The notes: generated from the sequence alone by a model not told the origin. A stretch of DNA of 36,536 nucleotides from Candidatus Tectomicrobia bacterium RIFCSPLOWO2_12_FULL_69_37 (GCA_001790955.1 MGDP01000126.1:1-36536); one strand, 5' to 3'. Positions 9,068-18,473 are shown, numbered from the stretch's first letter. Numbers and translations: made by a program.

Positions 9068-10594
9068 ATGAAGAAACAGCTGGCGTTGATTTCCATCTTC
9101 TTGCTCGCTCTCGGCTTGGCCTCGGCGGCCGGCGCCTACAGGGGCAGCCTCACCGTCGTCCTGCCGGACGACGCGCCCACCATGGATCCCAACGTCTCCT
9201 CCAGCGGCATCGGGCTGACGATCTGGCGCTGGTCGTACGACACGCTGGTCTCGACCGACGCCCGGACGGGGAAGAACGTCCCCTGGCTGGCGGAGAAGTG
9301 GCAGAAGCTCGGCCCGGCGCAGTACAAGTTCTGGCTCCGCAAGGGAGTAAAGTTCTCGGACGGAACCCCGCTCACCACCGCGGCCATCCAGTACACGCTG
9401 GACCGCATCCGCGACCCCGAGCTCAAGAGCGTGCAGCGGGGCTTCTTTACCGACCTCGATCGCCTCGAGTTCCTGGACGACCACACCTTCATCTGGCACC
9501 TGAAGCAGCCCGACAACGGCCTCCTCCACCGCCTCGCGCGCTACTTCCACGTCATCTCGCCCAAGGTGAAAGAGGGGCCCAAGACGGCCCCCGCCCGGCA
9601 GACCTTCGGCACGGGCCCGTACATCCTCAAATCATGGACCAAGGGCCTCAAAATGGTCTTCGAGGCCAGCCCCTCCTGGTGGGGGAACGGCCTGCACCCC
9701 GACCGGCCGAAAACGGTCTCCATGCGCCCCATCCGGGAGTCCACCACGCGGGTGAAGGCGCTCCTGACGGGCGAGGTGGACGTCATCCGGGGGCTGGGGG
9801 CCCACCAGATTCCCGAGATCAGGCGGAACCCCGGCACCGAGGTCGGCGAAGTCCCGAGCGTCCGCTTCTTTTACCTGAGCTTCACCAACGGCTTCGGAGG
9901 GCCCTTCGCGGACCAGAAGGTGCGCCAGGCGGTGCTGTACGCCATCGACATCGAGAGCATCCGGAAGACCATCCTGGGAGGCCTCGGCGAGCCCATCGGC
10001 CAGGTCTACCACCCGTGGTCCTACACCGGCTTCAGCCCCGCCAAGAAGCCGCACCCCCACGACTTGGCGAAGGCCAAGGCCCTCATGAAGGAATCCTCCT
10101 ACCCGAACGGCTTCAAGGCCACCCTCGTCGGGCTCCACGGGACCTACCCCTTTGACAAGGCGGCGGCCGAAGCCATGGCCGGGATGCTCAAGAGGATCGG
10201 CATCGACGCGGCCGTCAACGCGGTGCCCTTCCCGATGTACCGCAAGCTCGTCACCGCCTACCACACGGGCGTCCAAAAGGACCCCGCCCTGATCTTCCGC
10301 AGCTGGGGCACCCACGCCGACTCGCCCATCATCTGGCGGGCCACGACCTCCTGCAAGGGCATCTGGAGCGTCACCTGCTTCAAGGACCTGGACGAAATGA
10401 ACGAGAAGGCGGGCGCCATAATCGGCCCGAGGGAGCAGCAGGCCGCCTTCGAGAAGCTCACGGACACGATGCAGGAGAGGGCGGCCCTCGGGATCCTGTT
10501 CCGGCTGGTGGACACCTGGGGCTACAAGAAGAACCTCCGGTTCGTGCCGCGCGGCGACGAGAACATTTTCCCCTGGGAGATCGGCGTCAAGTAA
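9068..10594 (+). CDS. ABC transporter substrate-binding protein, family 5 (peptide/nickel type), with signal peptide
   Basis: MKKQLALISIFLLALGLASAAGAYRGSLTVVLPDDAPTMDPNVSSSGIG; KFSDGTPLTTAAIQYTLDRIRDP; start moved in from listed ORF 8909. Confidence 0.92.
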   Translation: MKKQLALISIFLLALGLASAAGAYRGSLTVVLPDDAPTMDPNVSSSGIGLTIWRWSYDTLVSTDARTGKNVPWLAEKWQKLGPAQYKFWLRKGVKFSDGTPLTTAAIQYTLDRIRDPELKSVQRGFFTDLDRLEFLDDHTFIWHLKQPDNGLLHRLARYFHVISPKVKEGPKTAPARQTFGTGPYILKSWTKGLKMVFEASPSWWGNGLHPDRPKTVSMRPIRESTTRVKALLTGEVDVIRGLGAHQIPEIRRNPGTEVGEVPSVRFFYLSFTNGFGGPFADQKVRQAVLYAIDIESIRKTILGGLGEPIGQVYHPWSYTGFSPAKKPHPHDLAKAKALMKESSYPNGFKATLVGLHGTYPFDKAAAEAMAGMLKRIGIDAAVNAVPFPMYRKLVTAYHTGVQKDPALIFRSWGTHADSPIIWRATTSCKGIWSVTCFKDLDEMNEKAGAIIGPREQQAAFEKLTDTMQERAALGILFRLVDTWGYKKNLRFVPRGDENIFPWEIGVK

Positions 10595-10666
10595 GCGGCG
10601 GCGGGGCGGAGGGCCGCCTCTCCCGGAGGGGAGCGCCGCCCGAGGCCGGCGAGCGAAAGGGAAGGG

Positions 10667-11641
10667 ATGGGAACGAAGAGGGAAGGACTCATCGTCGCCG
10701 TGGTCGGGGCCCGCTTCGGCGACCTGGCCATCGAGGAAAAAATCCTGCGGCCGGCCCGTTGCCGCCTCGTGCGGGGGCCCGGAGAGAGCGCCGGCTCCAT
10801 CATCGCCCTCTGCCGGGGGGCGGCGGGCGTCCTGGCGGGCGCCATCGGGCCGCGCTTCACGGCCGAGGTCATCTCCTCCCTTGATTCGTGCCGCGTGATC
10901 GCCCGCTACGGCGTGGGCGTGGACAACATCGACACCGGGGCCGCGGAGAAGAAGGGGATCCTCGTCACGAACGTCCCCGACTACTGCGTCGACGAAGTCT
11001 CCGACCACGCCATGGCGCTTATCCTGACTTTCGCGCGCAAGCTGCACACCGGCGCGGCCGCGGCGAAGACGGGAGACTGGAGCATCGGGCCCCTCCAGCC
11101 GGTCCATCCCCTCCGGGGATCGGTTCTCGGCATCGCCGGCATCGGGCGGATCGGCTCCGCCCTGGCCCGGAAGGCCCGCGCCTTCGGGATGAGGATCGCG
11201 GCCTTCGACCCCTTCGCCCCGGAAGCCGCCTTCCGCCGGATCCGCGCCGCGAAGGTTTCCCTGGACGATCTTCTGGAGGCGTCCGATTACGTCTCCCTGC
11301 ACGCCCCGCTGACCCCGAAGACCCGCGGGATGATCGGAAGGGCCCAATTCGAGCGCATGAAGCCGGAGGCCGTCGTCATCAACGTCGCCCGGGGCGGGCT
11401 CATCGACGAGGAGGCTCTCGCCGCGGCCTTGACCCGCAAGCGGATCCGGGGCGCGGGGCTGGACGTTCTCGCCGAGGAGCCTCCCGCCCAGGGGCACCCC
11501 CTCCTGGCCCTGCCCAGCTGCATCGTCACCCCGCACAAGGCTTGGTACAGCGTTTCGGCGCAGGAGAAGCTGCGGCGGGGAGCCGCGGGCGAGGTCCTGC
11601 GCGTCCTCCGGGGCCGCGAGCCGAAGTACCGGGTCGTATAG
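10667..11641 (+). CDS. D-isomer-specific 2-hydroxyacid dehydrogenase, CtBP-like subgroup
   Basis: RYGVGVDNIDTGAAEKKGILVTNVPDYCVDEVSDHAMALIL, GIAGIGRIGSALARKARAFGM, VTPHKAWYSVSAQEKLRRGAAGEV. Confidence 0.9.
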   Translation: MGTKREGLIVAVVGARFGDLAIEEKILRPARCRLVRGPGESAGSIIALCRGAAGVLAGAIGPRFTAEVISSLDSCRVIARYGVGVDNIDTGAAEKKGILVTNVPDYCVDEVSDHAMALILTFARKLHTGAAAAKTGDWSIGPLQPVHPLRGSVLGIAGIGRIGSALARKARAFGMRIAAFDPFAPEAAFRRIRAAKVSLDDLLEASDYVSLHAPLTPKTRGMIGRAQFERMKPEAVVINVARGGLIDEEALAAALTRKRIRGAGLDVLAEEPPAQGHPLLALPSCIVTPHKAWYSVSAQEKLRRGAAGEVLRVLRGREPKYRVV

Positions 11642-11707
11642 GCGCGGCGGCCCAAGGAGCCGGACCTTCAGGCTTCCGCTTCTTCCAGGAAAAGAGGAGA
11701 GAAGACC

Positions 11708-12907
11708 ATGACGTACGGATTCATGGGCGTGGACTGGGAAGATAGGGTTGATTTCGCCCGGCTCCGCCGCGAGCGCCTCCAAAAAGCCAAGGACGCCCTG
11801 GCGCAGTCCGACGTCGACGCGCTGTTCGTGTTCCACACCGAGGACGCCCGGTACTTGATGGGCGCCCGCTCCCATCTGGGGCCGACGGCTTCGAACAAGA
11901 CCACCGTGGTCCTCCCGAAGGGCGGGGAGCCCATCCTCTTCACGATGGACCATGTCTATTGCAAGGAGACGATGACCTGGGTCGCCCCCGAGCAGATCCA
12001 GCAGCGGGCGATCCTGGCCGACCACTCGGGCGTGAAGAAGTGGGCCGATACCCTGGAGGGCCTGATCGGCAGCCTGGACGGCAAGCGCGTGGGCTGGGAC
12101 ATCTGGACCCCGAACGTCGAGGAGTGCCTCAAGCAGGCGTTCCCCAAGACCCGGTTCGTGGACGGCTACAAGGTCTTGATGAAGGCCAAGGTCATCAAGA
12201 CCCGGGACGAGATCGCGTGCCTGAAGGCGGCCACGGCCATCACCGAGGCGGGCATGGAAGCCGCCCTCGGCGTCCTCAAGCCCGGCGTGCGCGAGTGCGA
12301 GGTCCTGGCGGCGGCCTGGCACAAGATGACGGCGCTCGGCAGCGAGTGGACCCAGTGCGCCAACATCGTGGCTTCGGGGCCCTACACGGCGCCCTACCGG
12401 CGCTACACTTCCGACCGCGTCATCCGCAAGGGCGACCCGGTGATCATCGACATCGGCGGGTGTTTCAACGGCTACTGGGGCGACTTCACGCGGACCGTCA
12501 TCTGCGGGGACATCAAGCCGACCAAGGAGCAGATCAAGTACCACATGGAGGCCTACAACGCCGTCTGGAACGCGTGCGCCGCGGCGAGGCCGGGCAACAC
12601 GAACCTGGATGTGTTCAAGGCGGCCGAGCCCGTCTTCATGAGCAGCCTCGGGCACGGCTCCGGCCTGTCGCCCTGGGAGGCCCCCTACTTCAACCGGACC
12701 GTCTACGACAATCCCATGGAGCTGCGGCCGGGGATGACGGCGAACCTGGAGCCCTACGCCGGCAAGAAGGGGGTGGGCGGCTTCCGGCTGGAGAACAACC
12801 TCGTCGTCACCGAGGGCGACCCCGACATTTACACGACCTGGCCCTACGACGAGCGGCTCGTGACGGACGTCCATCCGCTCGACACCTCCACGGGCCGGAT
12901 GCGGTAG
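11708..12907 (+). CDS. M24 family metallopeptidase (Xaa-Pro peptidase-like), metal ligands intact
   Basis: VIIDIGGCFNGYWGDFTRTVICGD, GHGSGLSPWEAP, TANLEPY, FRLENNLVVTEGD provide Asp/Asp/His/Glu/Glu. Confidence 0.92.
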   Translation: MTYGFMGVDWEDRVDFARLRRERLQKAKDALAQSDVDALFVFHTEDARYLMGARSHLGPTASNKTTVVLPKGGEPILFTMDHVYCKETMTWVAPEQIQQRAILADHSGVKKWADTLEGLIGSLDGKRVGWDIWTPNVEECLKQAFPKTRFVDGYKVLMKAKVIKTRDEIACLKAATAITEAGMEAALGVLKPGVRECEVLAAAWHKMTALGSEWTQCANIVASGPYTAPYRRYTSDRVIRKGDPVIIDIGGCFNGYWGDFTRTVICGDIKPTKEQIKYHMEAYNAVWNACAAARPGNTNLDVFKAAEPVFMSSLGHGSGLSPWEAPYFNRTVYDNPMELRPGMTANLEPYAGKKGVGGFRLENNLVVTEGDPDIYTTWPYDERLVTDVHPLDTSTGRMR

Positions 12908-13073
12908 CCGCGCCCCTGTCCCCCTCCGCCTCCCCGGCTTGAGGGAGGGGGCAGGCAGGGGGGGGCGGGAAAGAGCCGGGGATGGCCGCCTGCGGTTCCC
13001 CCCCCGCCCGGGGACTCGCGCGGGCCTCTTCGAACCCCCCGGCCCGGCCGGCGGGGCCCGTGCGGACGCGGCC

Positions 13074-13256
13074 CGTTTTTTTTCGCTGGAATGTAATGAA
13101 AAACAATAGAATTTTCATTTTGCCCTTCCCGGCGCGAGAGCCCTGCCGGGCACCCCGCGTTTTTTCCCGCCGGAATGTCCCGGAAAACCCCGGACATGCG
13201 GCCATTTTTCCAGCGGAAATCCCTGGAGGCGATCAGAAATTGGATTTCGCCCTTCA
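13074..13256. repeat. Degenerate local repeats, motif (C)GTTTTTTYCSSYGGAATG / ATTTTTCCAGCGGAAAT, three imperfect copies
   Basis: 13074 CGTTTTTTTTCGCTGGAATG; 13158 CGTTTTTTCCCGCCGGAATG; 13203 CATTTTTCCAGCGGAAAT. Confidence 0.5.
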
Positions 13257-13469
13257 CGGATGCCTCCCGCCGCGGAAACCCCTCCCCCCGCCGGGGGGAG
13301 GCCCGGAGGGGGGAAATATCCGGCCCCTCCCTCCCCCTGCCCCCTCCCGGCCTGCGACGAGCTCAGTCGAGTCGAGGGAGGGGGAGATTCCGGGGCGCCG
13401 TCCTGGCCGCGCCAAGGCGCACCCCCCTGGCCTGAGCCTGGGTCGAAGGCCCGCCGGACCCAATCTAGA

Positions 13470-13505
13470 GCCGGGGCGGGGAAAGGCTCTTACCTCAAAT
13501 TCCCG
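13470..13505. repeat. Direct repeat copy 1, GCCGGGGCGGGGAAAGGCTCTTACCTCAAATTCCC
   Basis: Near-identical to 13649..13684 (GCCGGGGCGGGAAAGGGCCCTTACCTCAAATTCCC), 179 nt downstream. Confidence 0.75.
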
Positions 13506-13648
13506 CTGGTTCCAGATTTCTCCCTCCTCCGCCGGGGGAGGGGTGGGGTCTTCGCCCCCCGGAGGGGCTTCGGCCCCCGAAGGGGAGTGGGGGAAGGATG
13601 GGTTCTCCCTCCCCCAACCCTCCCGGCGGGAGGGGGGGAAGACACAGG

Positions 13649-13684
13649 GCCGGGGCGGGAAAGGGCCCTTACCTCAAATTCCCT
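13649..13684. repeat. Direct repeat copy 2
   Basis: See copy 1 at 13470. Confidence 0.75.
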
Positions 13685-13859
13685 CACCTTCCGGGATGGG
13701 GGGGGAGGCGGCTTCTCCGTGGTGCGTTATGCTATGCGCGGTGGACCCGATCTCCCCCGCCGGCGATCCGCCCGTTCCAGGGGGTGGGAACGTCCTTCCA
13801 TTTCATGGCGTGTGCGCCGGGGGCGGGGAGGCGCGGCCTCGCCGGGCGGGGGGGGACCG

Positions 13860-14609
13860 ATGGCGGAGCTCGAAGGGAAGGTGGCCCTGGTCACGGGGGC
13901 GGCGCAGGGGATAGGGGCCGCCGTGGCGCGGCGCTTCGCCTCGGAGGGGGCGCGGGTGGCCGCCGTGGACCTTCAGGCCGGCCCGCTCGCCTCCCTGGAG
14001 CGCGAGGGGAGCGGGGGGATCCGGGGGGTGGTGGCCGACCTCGGCCGCGCGGACCAGATCGAGCGGGCGTTCGACGCGGCCGCGGCGGAGTTCGGCGGGC
14101 TCGACATCCTCGTCAATTGCGCGGTGTTCCGCACGATGGGCCCCCTGGACGAGGTCGAGGAGCCGGCGGTGGACCTCGCCCTGGCGGTCGGGGTGAAGGG
14201 CTACATCCTCTGCGCGCGCCGGGCCGCCCGCGAGATGCGCCGGCGGGGGGGCGGGGCGATCGTCAGCATGTCGAGCTTCTATTCGATCACCCCCGCGAAG
14301 GGCCGCGTCGTCTACGCGGCGGTCAAGGGGGCGGTGAACGCCTTGACGCGGGCGCTCGCGGTGGAGCTGGCGGGGGACGGGATCCGGGCGAACGCCGTCG
14401 CCGCGGGGCCCATCATGACGGAGCGGCGCCAGGCGGCGGCGGACGCCGACCCCGGCTACACGAGCGCCGAGCGGTACCGGAGCATGCCGATGGGCCGCTT
14501 CGGCCGGACCGAGGAGGTGGTGGAGGCGGTTCTCTACCTCGTCACCCCGCGCTCCTCGTTCTTGACCGGCCAGACGGTGGTGCTGGACGGCGGGCTGACC
14601 ATCTCGTGA
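13860..14609 (+). CDS. SDR family oxidoreductase
   Basis: MAELEGKVALVTGAAQGIGAAVARRFASEGARVAAVDL, DILVNCAVF, VYAAVKGAVNALTRALAVELAGDGIRANAVAAGP; start moved in from ORF 13260. Confidence 0.92.
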   Translation: MAELEGKVALVTGAAQGIGAAVARRFASEGARVAAVDLQAGPLASLEREGSGGIRGVVADLGRADQIERAFDAAAAEFGGLDILVNCAVFRTMGPLDEVEEPAVDLALAVGVKGYILCARRAAREMRRRGGGAIVSMSSFYSITPAKGRVVYAAVKGAVNALTRALAVELAGDGIRANAVAAGPIMTERRQAAADADPGYTSAERYRSMPMGRFGRTEEVVEAVLYLVTPRSSFLTGQTVVLDGGLTIS

Positions 14610-14645
14610 GGTTCAGGGGCCGCCGGGAGGATCCGGCGGGGCGGC

Positions 14646-15410
14646 TCATCCCGCCCCGCGGCCGCCGCTCGTGAGGTCGACGCTGTACTTGTAGCGGTCC
14701 CCCCGGAAGAAGTTCTGGGAGAACTCCAGGGGCGCCCGCCCGTCCCCGTACACGAACGTCTCCACGTACATGACGGGCGCGGTGATCTCGATGGAAAGAC
14801 GCCCGGCCACCTCGCTGTCGGCCGTGCGCGCCTCGAGGGTCTGCTGGACGTGCCGGACCGGGAGGGCCAGGCGCTTCTCGAGGATCCAGAGCATGCCGAA
14901 TTTGCCCAGGTCGGCGCGCCGGACCCGCTCGGCCAGGCCGGCGCGCAGGTAGTTCGACACGTAGCAGATGGGGGCGCCTTCCACCGCCCGCACGCGGCGG
15001 AAGCGGACGACCGTCTCCCCCGGGGGGATCTGGAAGAATTCGGCGAGCTGGGGCGGCGCGGGGAGGGCGTCCTCCGCGAGGAAGCGGAGCGTCCCCTCCA
15101 TGCCCTGGGTCGCGAAGTCCTCGATGATTCCGGTCAGCTTCAGCGTCTTCGGTTTCTTCAGATTTTCGGCGATGAAGGTTCCCTGGCCCCGCCTCCGGCG
15201 CAGGAGCCCATCGGAGGCGAGGAGGGCGAGCGCCTGGCGGACGGGCATCTTGCTGACGCCGAACAGGTGGGCGAGCTCGTTCTCGTTGGGGAGCTTCATC
15301 CCCGGGGCCAGGTCGCCCAGCTCGATCCGGCGGCGCAGCAGGCCCGCGATCTGGAAGTAGTAGGGGATGAATTGATCGGTGAGCGGAGTTTCGGGAAAAT
15401 GGCCGTTCAT
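14646..15410 (-). CDS. GntR family transcriptional regulator with UTRA-type effector domain
   Basis: QIAGLLRRRIELGDLAPGMKLPNENELAHLFGVSKMPVRQALALLASDGLLRRRRGQGTFIAE; RFRRVRAVEGAPICYVSNYLRAGLA. Confidence 0.92.
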   Translation of the reverse strand: MNGHFPETPLTDQFIPYYFQIAGLLRRRIELGDLAPGMKLPNENELAHLFGVSKMPVRQALALLASDGLLRRRRGQGTFIAENLKKPKTLKLTGIIEDFATQGMEGTLRFLAEDALPAPPQLAEFFQIPPGETVVRFRRVRAVEGAPICYVSNYLRAGLAERVRRADLGKFGMLWILEKRLALPVRHVQQTLEARTADSEVAGRLSIEITAPVMYVETFVYGDGRAPLEFSQNFFRGDRYKYSVDLTSGGRGAG

Positions 15411-15550
15411 CGGCGTCCTTCGCGGGTGCCGGGGGCTGGGCGCGGGTTCTCCTCCCGGCCGGCGGGCCCGGCGGCTTTTCACTTTGCCCCCAGCGGCGTT
15501 TTCTTTCCCCGGCCGCCGGCGCGGGGGCTTGCGGATTCGGCGGGGGCAGT

Positions 15551-15600
15551 GTAAAAGAATCCCGCGTAACAATAAAGTTATATTTTTATGCTTTGAACCC
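15551..15600. promoter_or_regulatory. AT-rich divergent promoter/operator region between GntR regulator and M24-like gene
   Basis: GTAAAAGAATCCCGCGTAACAATAAAGTTATATTTTTATGCTTTGAAC, AT-rich island in ~70% GC context between divergent genes. Confidence 0.5.
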
Positions 15601-15704
15601 GGCGGATGGGCCGGGATGGCGGGCGGGGCCCCGGGCGGAGGCCGGACCCGGGAGCCTCGCGCCGCGGAGGGAGAGGCCACGGCCGGGGGAAAGGAGGAAC
15701 CGCC

Positions 15705-16847
15705 ATGCGCTTCACGGTGAAGGAGAGGGAGCGCCGCTTCCAGGCCGTGCGGTCGAGGATGCAGGCGGCGGGGCTGGACGCCCTCCTCGTGTTCGGCTCC
15801 ACCTCGGTGGGCGGCCAGTGGAACGGCAATTTCACCTATCTCTCGGACTACTCCCCGATCTTCGCGACGGCCCTCCTCGTGTTCCCCCTGGAGGGGAGCC
15901 CGGCGATGTTCGTGCCCGGCGAGAACCAGTGGCTGGACGCCAAGCGCGCGAGCTGGATCGAGGACACGAGGCTCTCCGGCCGGCCCATCGCGGATGCCTG
16001 CCGGCACCTGAAGGCGCTCCATCCGGCGCTCTCCAGGGCCGGCGTCTCGAGCCTGGACGCCCTCCCGGCGGGCGCCTTCGCCCATCTGGAGGAGCAGCTC
16101 CCCCACGCCGCCTTCGCCGAGGCGGCGCCGGCCGTGGTCGCGGCGCGCGGGGCGAAGAGCGGGGAGGAGCTCGACGTGGCGCGCCGGGGGGCCCGGGTGG
16201 CGGACGCGGGCTGGGCCCGGGGGCTCGAGGTGATCCGGGCGGGGATGACCGAGCGCCGGCTCTTCGCCGAGATGGAGGCGGTCATGACCGCGGAGGGGGC
16301 GGCGGGCTACTTCGACATGCTCGGCGCCGGCCGGGGGGAGGGGGAGGAGGACCCCTTCCGGGGCTTCGTGGTTCCGCCGGCCGATCGCGCCTTCCGCGAG
16401 GGGGACCTCGCGCTCCTGGAGATCACCCCCCGCGTGGGCGGCTACTGGAACCAGATCGTGCGGCTCGCCTCCTTCGGGAAGCCCCCGGCCTCCGCTCAAA
16501 GGGCGCACGACGCCTGCGTCGAGGCCAAGCACGCCGCGCTCCGGCACATGAAGCCGGGCGAGCCCCTCGCCGCGATGGCGCGGGCCGCCCGGGAGGTGCT
16601 GGAGAAGCGCGGGTACGCCATGAAGGATTTCGGCAGCGTCCACACGACGGGGCTCGACCTAAGCGAGCTGATCATCATGACGGCGACGGAGGGCCACGTC
16701 GAGCCCGGGATGCTGATCACGCTCCACCCCATGATCTCGACCGGGGACTGGCGCCAGCTCTTCGTGGGCGAGACCTACGCCGTGACGCAGACCGGGTGCG
16801 AGGCGCTGAACCGGTGCGGCGAGGCGATCGCCGTCGTCGATCGGTAG
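15705..16847 (+). CDS. M24-fold protein (creatinase/prolidase-like) with degenerate metal site
   Basis: MRFTVKERERRFQAVRSRMQAAGLDALLVFG N-terminal creatinase domain; pita-bread C-terminal region LALLEITPRVGGYWNQIVRLAS, VHTTGLD, MLITLHPMIS, VGETYAVTQTG. Confidence 0.85.
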   Translation: MRFTVKERERRFQAVRSRMQAAGLDALLVFGSTSVGGQWNGNFTYLSDYSPIFATALLVFPLEGSPAMFVPGENQWLDAKRASWIEDTRLSGRPIADACRHLKALHPALSRAGVSSLDALPAGAFAHLEEQLPHAAFAEAAPAVVAARGAKSGEELDVARRGARVADAGWARGLEVIRAGMTERRLFAEMEAVMTAEGAAGYFDMLGAGRGEGEEDPFRGFVVPPADRAFREGDLALLEITPRVGGYWNQIVRLASFGKPPASAQRAHDACVEAKHAALRHMKPGEPLAAMARAAREVLEKRGYAMKDFGSVHTTGLDLSELIIMTATEGHVEPGMLITLHPMISTGDWRQLFVGETYAVTQTGCEALNRCGEAIAVVDR

Positions 16848-16949
16848 CACCAGGCCTGGGGAGGAGAGGTTCGCCGGCGGAGCACGGCGGGAGCCTCATG
16901 GCCTGCCAGCGCAGCACATTCGGCCCTTTTTGAAGAGGAGGAGAGTACG

Positions 16950-18473
16950 ATGAAACGCGTCGGCTGGCTGCTTGTGTTTCTTCTGCCGCTTGCGCTCTTC
17001 TCGGCCGGCGCCCACGCGGCGCCCAAGGGGAAGATCACCGCCGCCTACGGAGGCGAGCCGGAGACGTTCGACCCGCACACGGGCACGTCCTCGCCCATCC
17101 TGACCGTCCACAACAATGTCTTCGACAACCTCGTGACCATCAACCCCAGGACGGGGGATGTCGTCCCCCAGCTGGCCGAGTCCTACAAGGCGGTGAGCCC
17201 GACGACCTGGGAGTTCAAGCTCCGCAGGGGGGTGAAGTTCACCAACGGCGAGCCGGTGGACGCGGCGGCGGTCAAGTTCAGCATCGAGCGGATCATCGAC
17301 CCGAAGACGAAATCCCGCCAGATCGGCTACTTCTCGACCATCAAGAGCGTGGAGGCGGTGGACGCGCACACCGTCCGCATCCACACCAAGGCGGCCGACG
17401 CCGTCCTCCTGAAGCAGCTGACGGTGTACGGCTTCATCGCCCCGCCCAAGTACTACAGCAGCCACCCGGCGGACTACCTCGCCACGCGCCCCATCGGGAG
17501 CGGCCCCTACAAGCTGGTCCGCTGGCGGAAGCACGAGGAGATGGTCCTCGAGGCCAACCCGAACTACATGGACCCCAAGGTCCCCTACTTCAAGACCGCC
17601 GTCATCAAGTTCATCCCCGAGGCCGCGACCCGGGTGGCCGGCCTGGTGTCGGGCGACCTGGACTTCGCCGAGGGCGTGCCTCCCCAGATGGTGGAGCTGA
17701 TCAAGCGGAACCCCAAGGTGGAGGCCGTGAACTTCCTCCAGCCGCGCTCCTCGGGCCTTCTCTTCGTGACCACGAAGGGCGGCCCCATGGGTAACGTGAA
17801 GGTGCGCCAGGCCCTCAACCACGCCGTGGACGTGGACAGCATCGTGAAGAACGTCCTGAAGGGCCACGGGAGGAAGGTGCCCGTCTTCCAGACCGAGGGG
17901 ACCTTCGGCTACACCGAGGACGTGAAGACGTACCCCTATGACCCGGCCAAGGCCAAGGCCATGCTGGCGGAGGCCGGCTACCCGAACGGGTTCGAGACCG
18001 ACCTTCTCGTCCCCGTGGGGCGCTTCTTCCTGGGCAAGGAGGTGAGCGAGGCCATCGGCGGCTACCTGGAGAAGGTGGGGGTGAAGGCGAAGGTGAAGCC
18101 GCTGGAGTGGGGCGCCATGGTGCGCATCATCCGGGCGCGGCACCAGCCGGAGGTCAAGCCGTTCCTCTATTACCTGGCGCGCTTCTTCTTCATCCTCGAC
18201 GGCGATCAGGCCTACGAGGGATGGTTCTCCAGCAAGTCCGCCTTCGGCAGCTTCAAGGATCCCGAGGTGGACCAGATCCTCGCCGAGGGCCGCTCCACCA
18301 CCGACCCCCAAAAGCGCCTGGCCGTCTATCACCGCCTGAACCAAGTCATCAAGGAGAAGGCCCCGATGATCTTCCTCTTCCAGGAGGGGACGATCAACGG
18401 AAAGAAGAAGGACATCGACTGGCGGCCGCGGATCAACGGCTTCCCGCTCGTCCGGGACGCGGCCGGCAAGTAA
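16950..18473 (+). CDS. ABC transporter substrate-binding protein, family 5 (peptide type)
   Basis: Signal peptide MKRVGWLLVFLLPLALFSAGAHAA; YGGEPETFDPHTGTSS; RRGVKFTNGEPVDAAAVKFSIERI. Confidence 0.93.
   Translation: MKRVGWLLVFLLPLALFSAGAHAAPKGKITAAYGGEPETFDPHTGTSSPILTVHNNVFDNLVTINPRTGDVVPQLAESYKAVSPTTWEFKLRRGVKFTNGEPVDAAAVKFSIERIIDPKTKSRQIGYFSTIKSVEAVDAHTVRIHTKAADAVLLKQLTVYGFIAPPKYYSSHPADYLATRPIGSGPYKLVRWRKHEEMVLEANPNYMDPKVPYFKTAVIKFIPEAATRVAGLVSGDLDFAEGVPPQMVELIKRNPKVEAVNFLQPRSSGLLFVTTKGGPMGNVKVRQALNHAVDVDSIVKNVLKGHGRKVPVFQTEGTFGYTEDVKTYPYDPAKAKAMLAEAGYPNGFETDLLVPVGRFFLGKEVSEAIGGYLEKVGVKAKVKPLEWGAMVRIIRARHQPEVKPFLYYLARFFFILDGDQAYEGWFSSKSAFGSFKDPEVDQILAEGRSTTDPQKRLAVYHRLNQVIKEKAPMIFLFQEGTINGKKKDIDWRPRINGFPLVRDAAGK

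Noticed and set aside
9632-12874. 1080-aa minus-strand ORF opposite SBP, dehydrogenase and M24 genes
   Set aside because: Shadow ORF created by high GC and wobble-position bias; His/Gly/Pro/Arg-rich, no domains, and the plus strand carries three clear enzymes.
13260-13859. N-terminal extension of the SDR ORF (13260..14609) as coding
   Set aside because: Pro/Gly/Arg low-complexity translation over repeat DNA; the SDR Rossmann fold begins right after the ATG at 13860.
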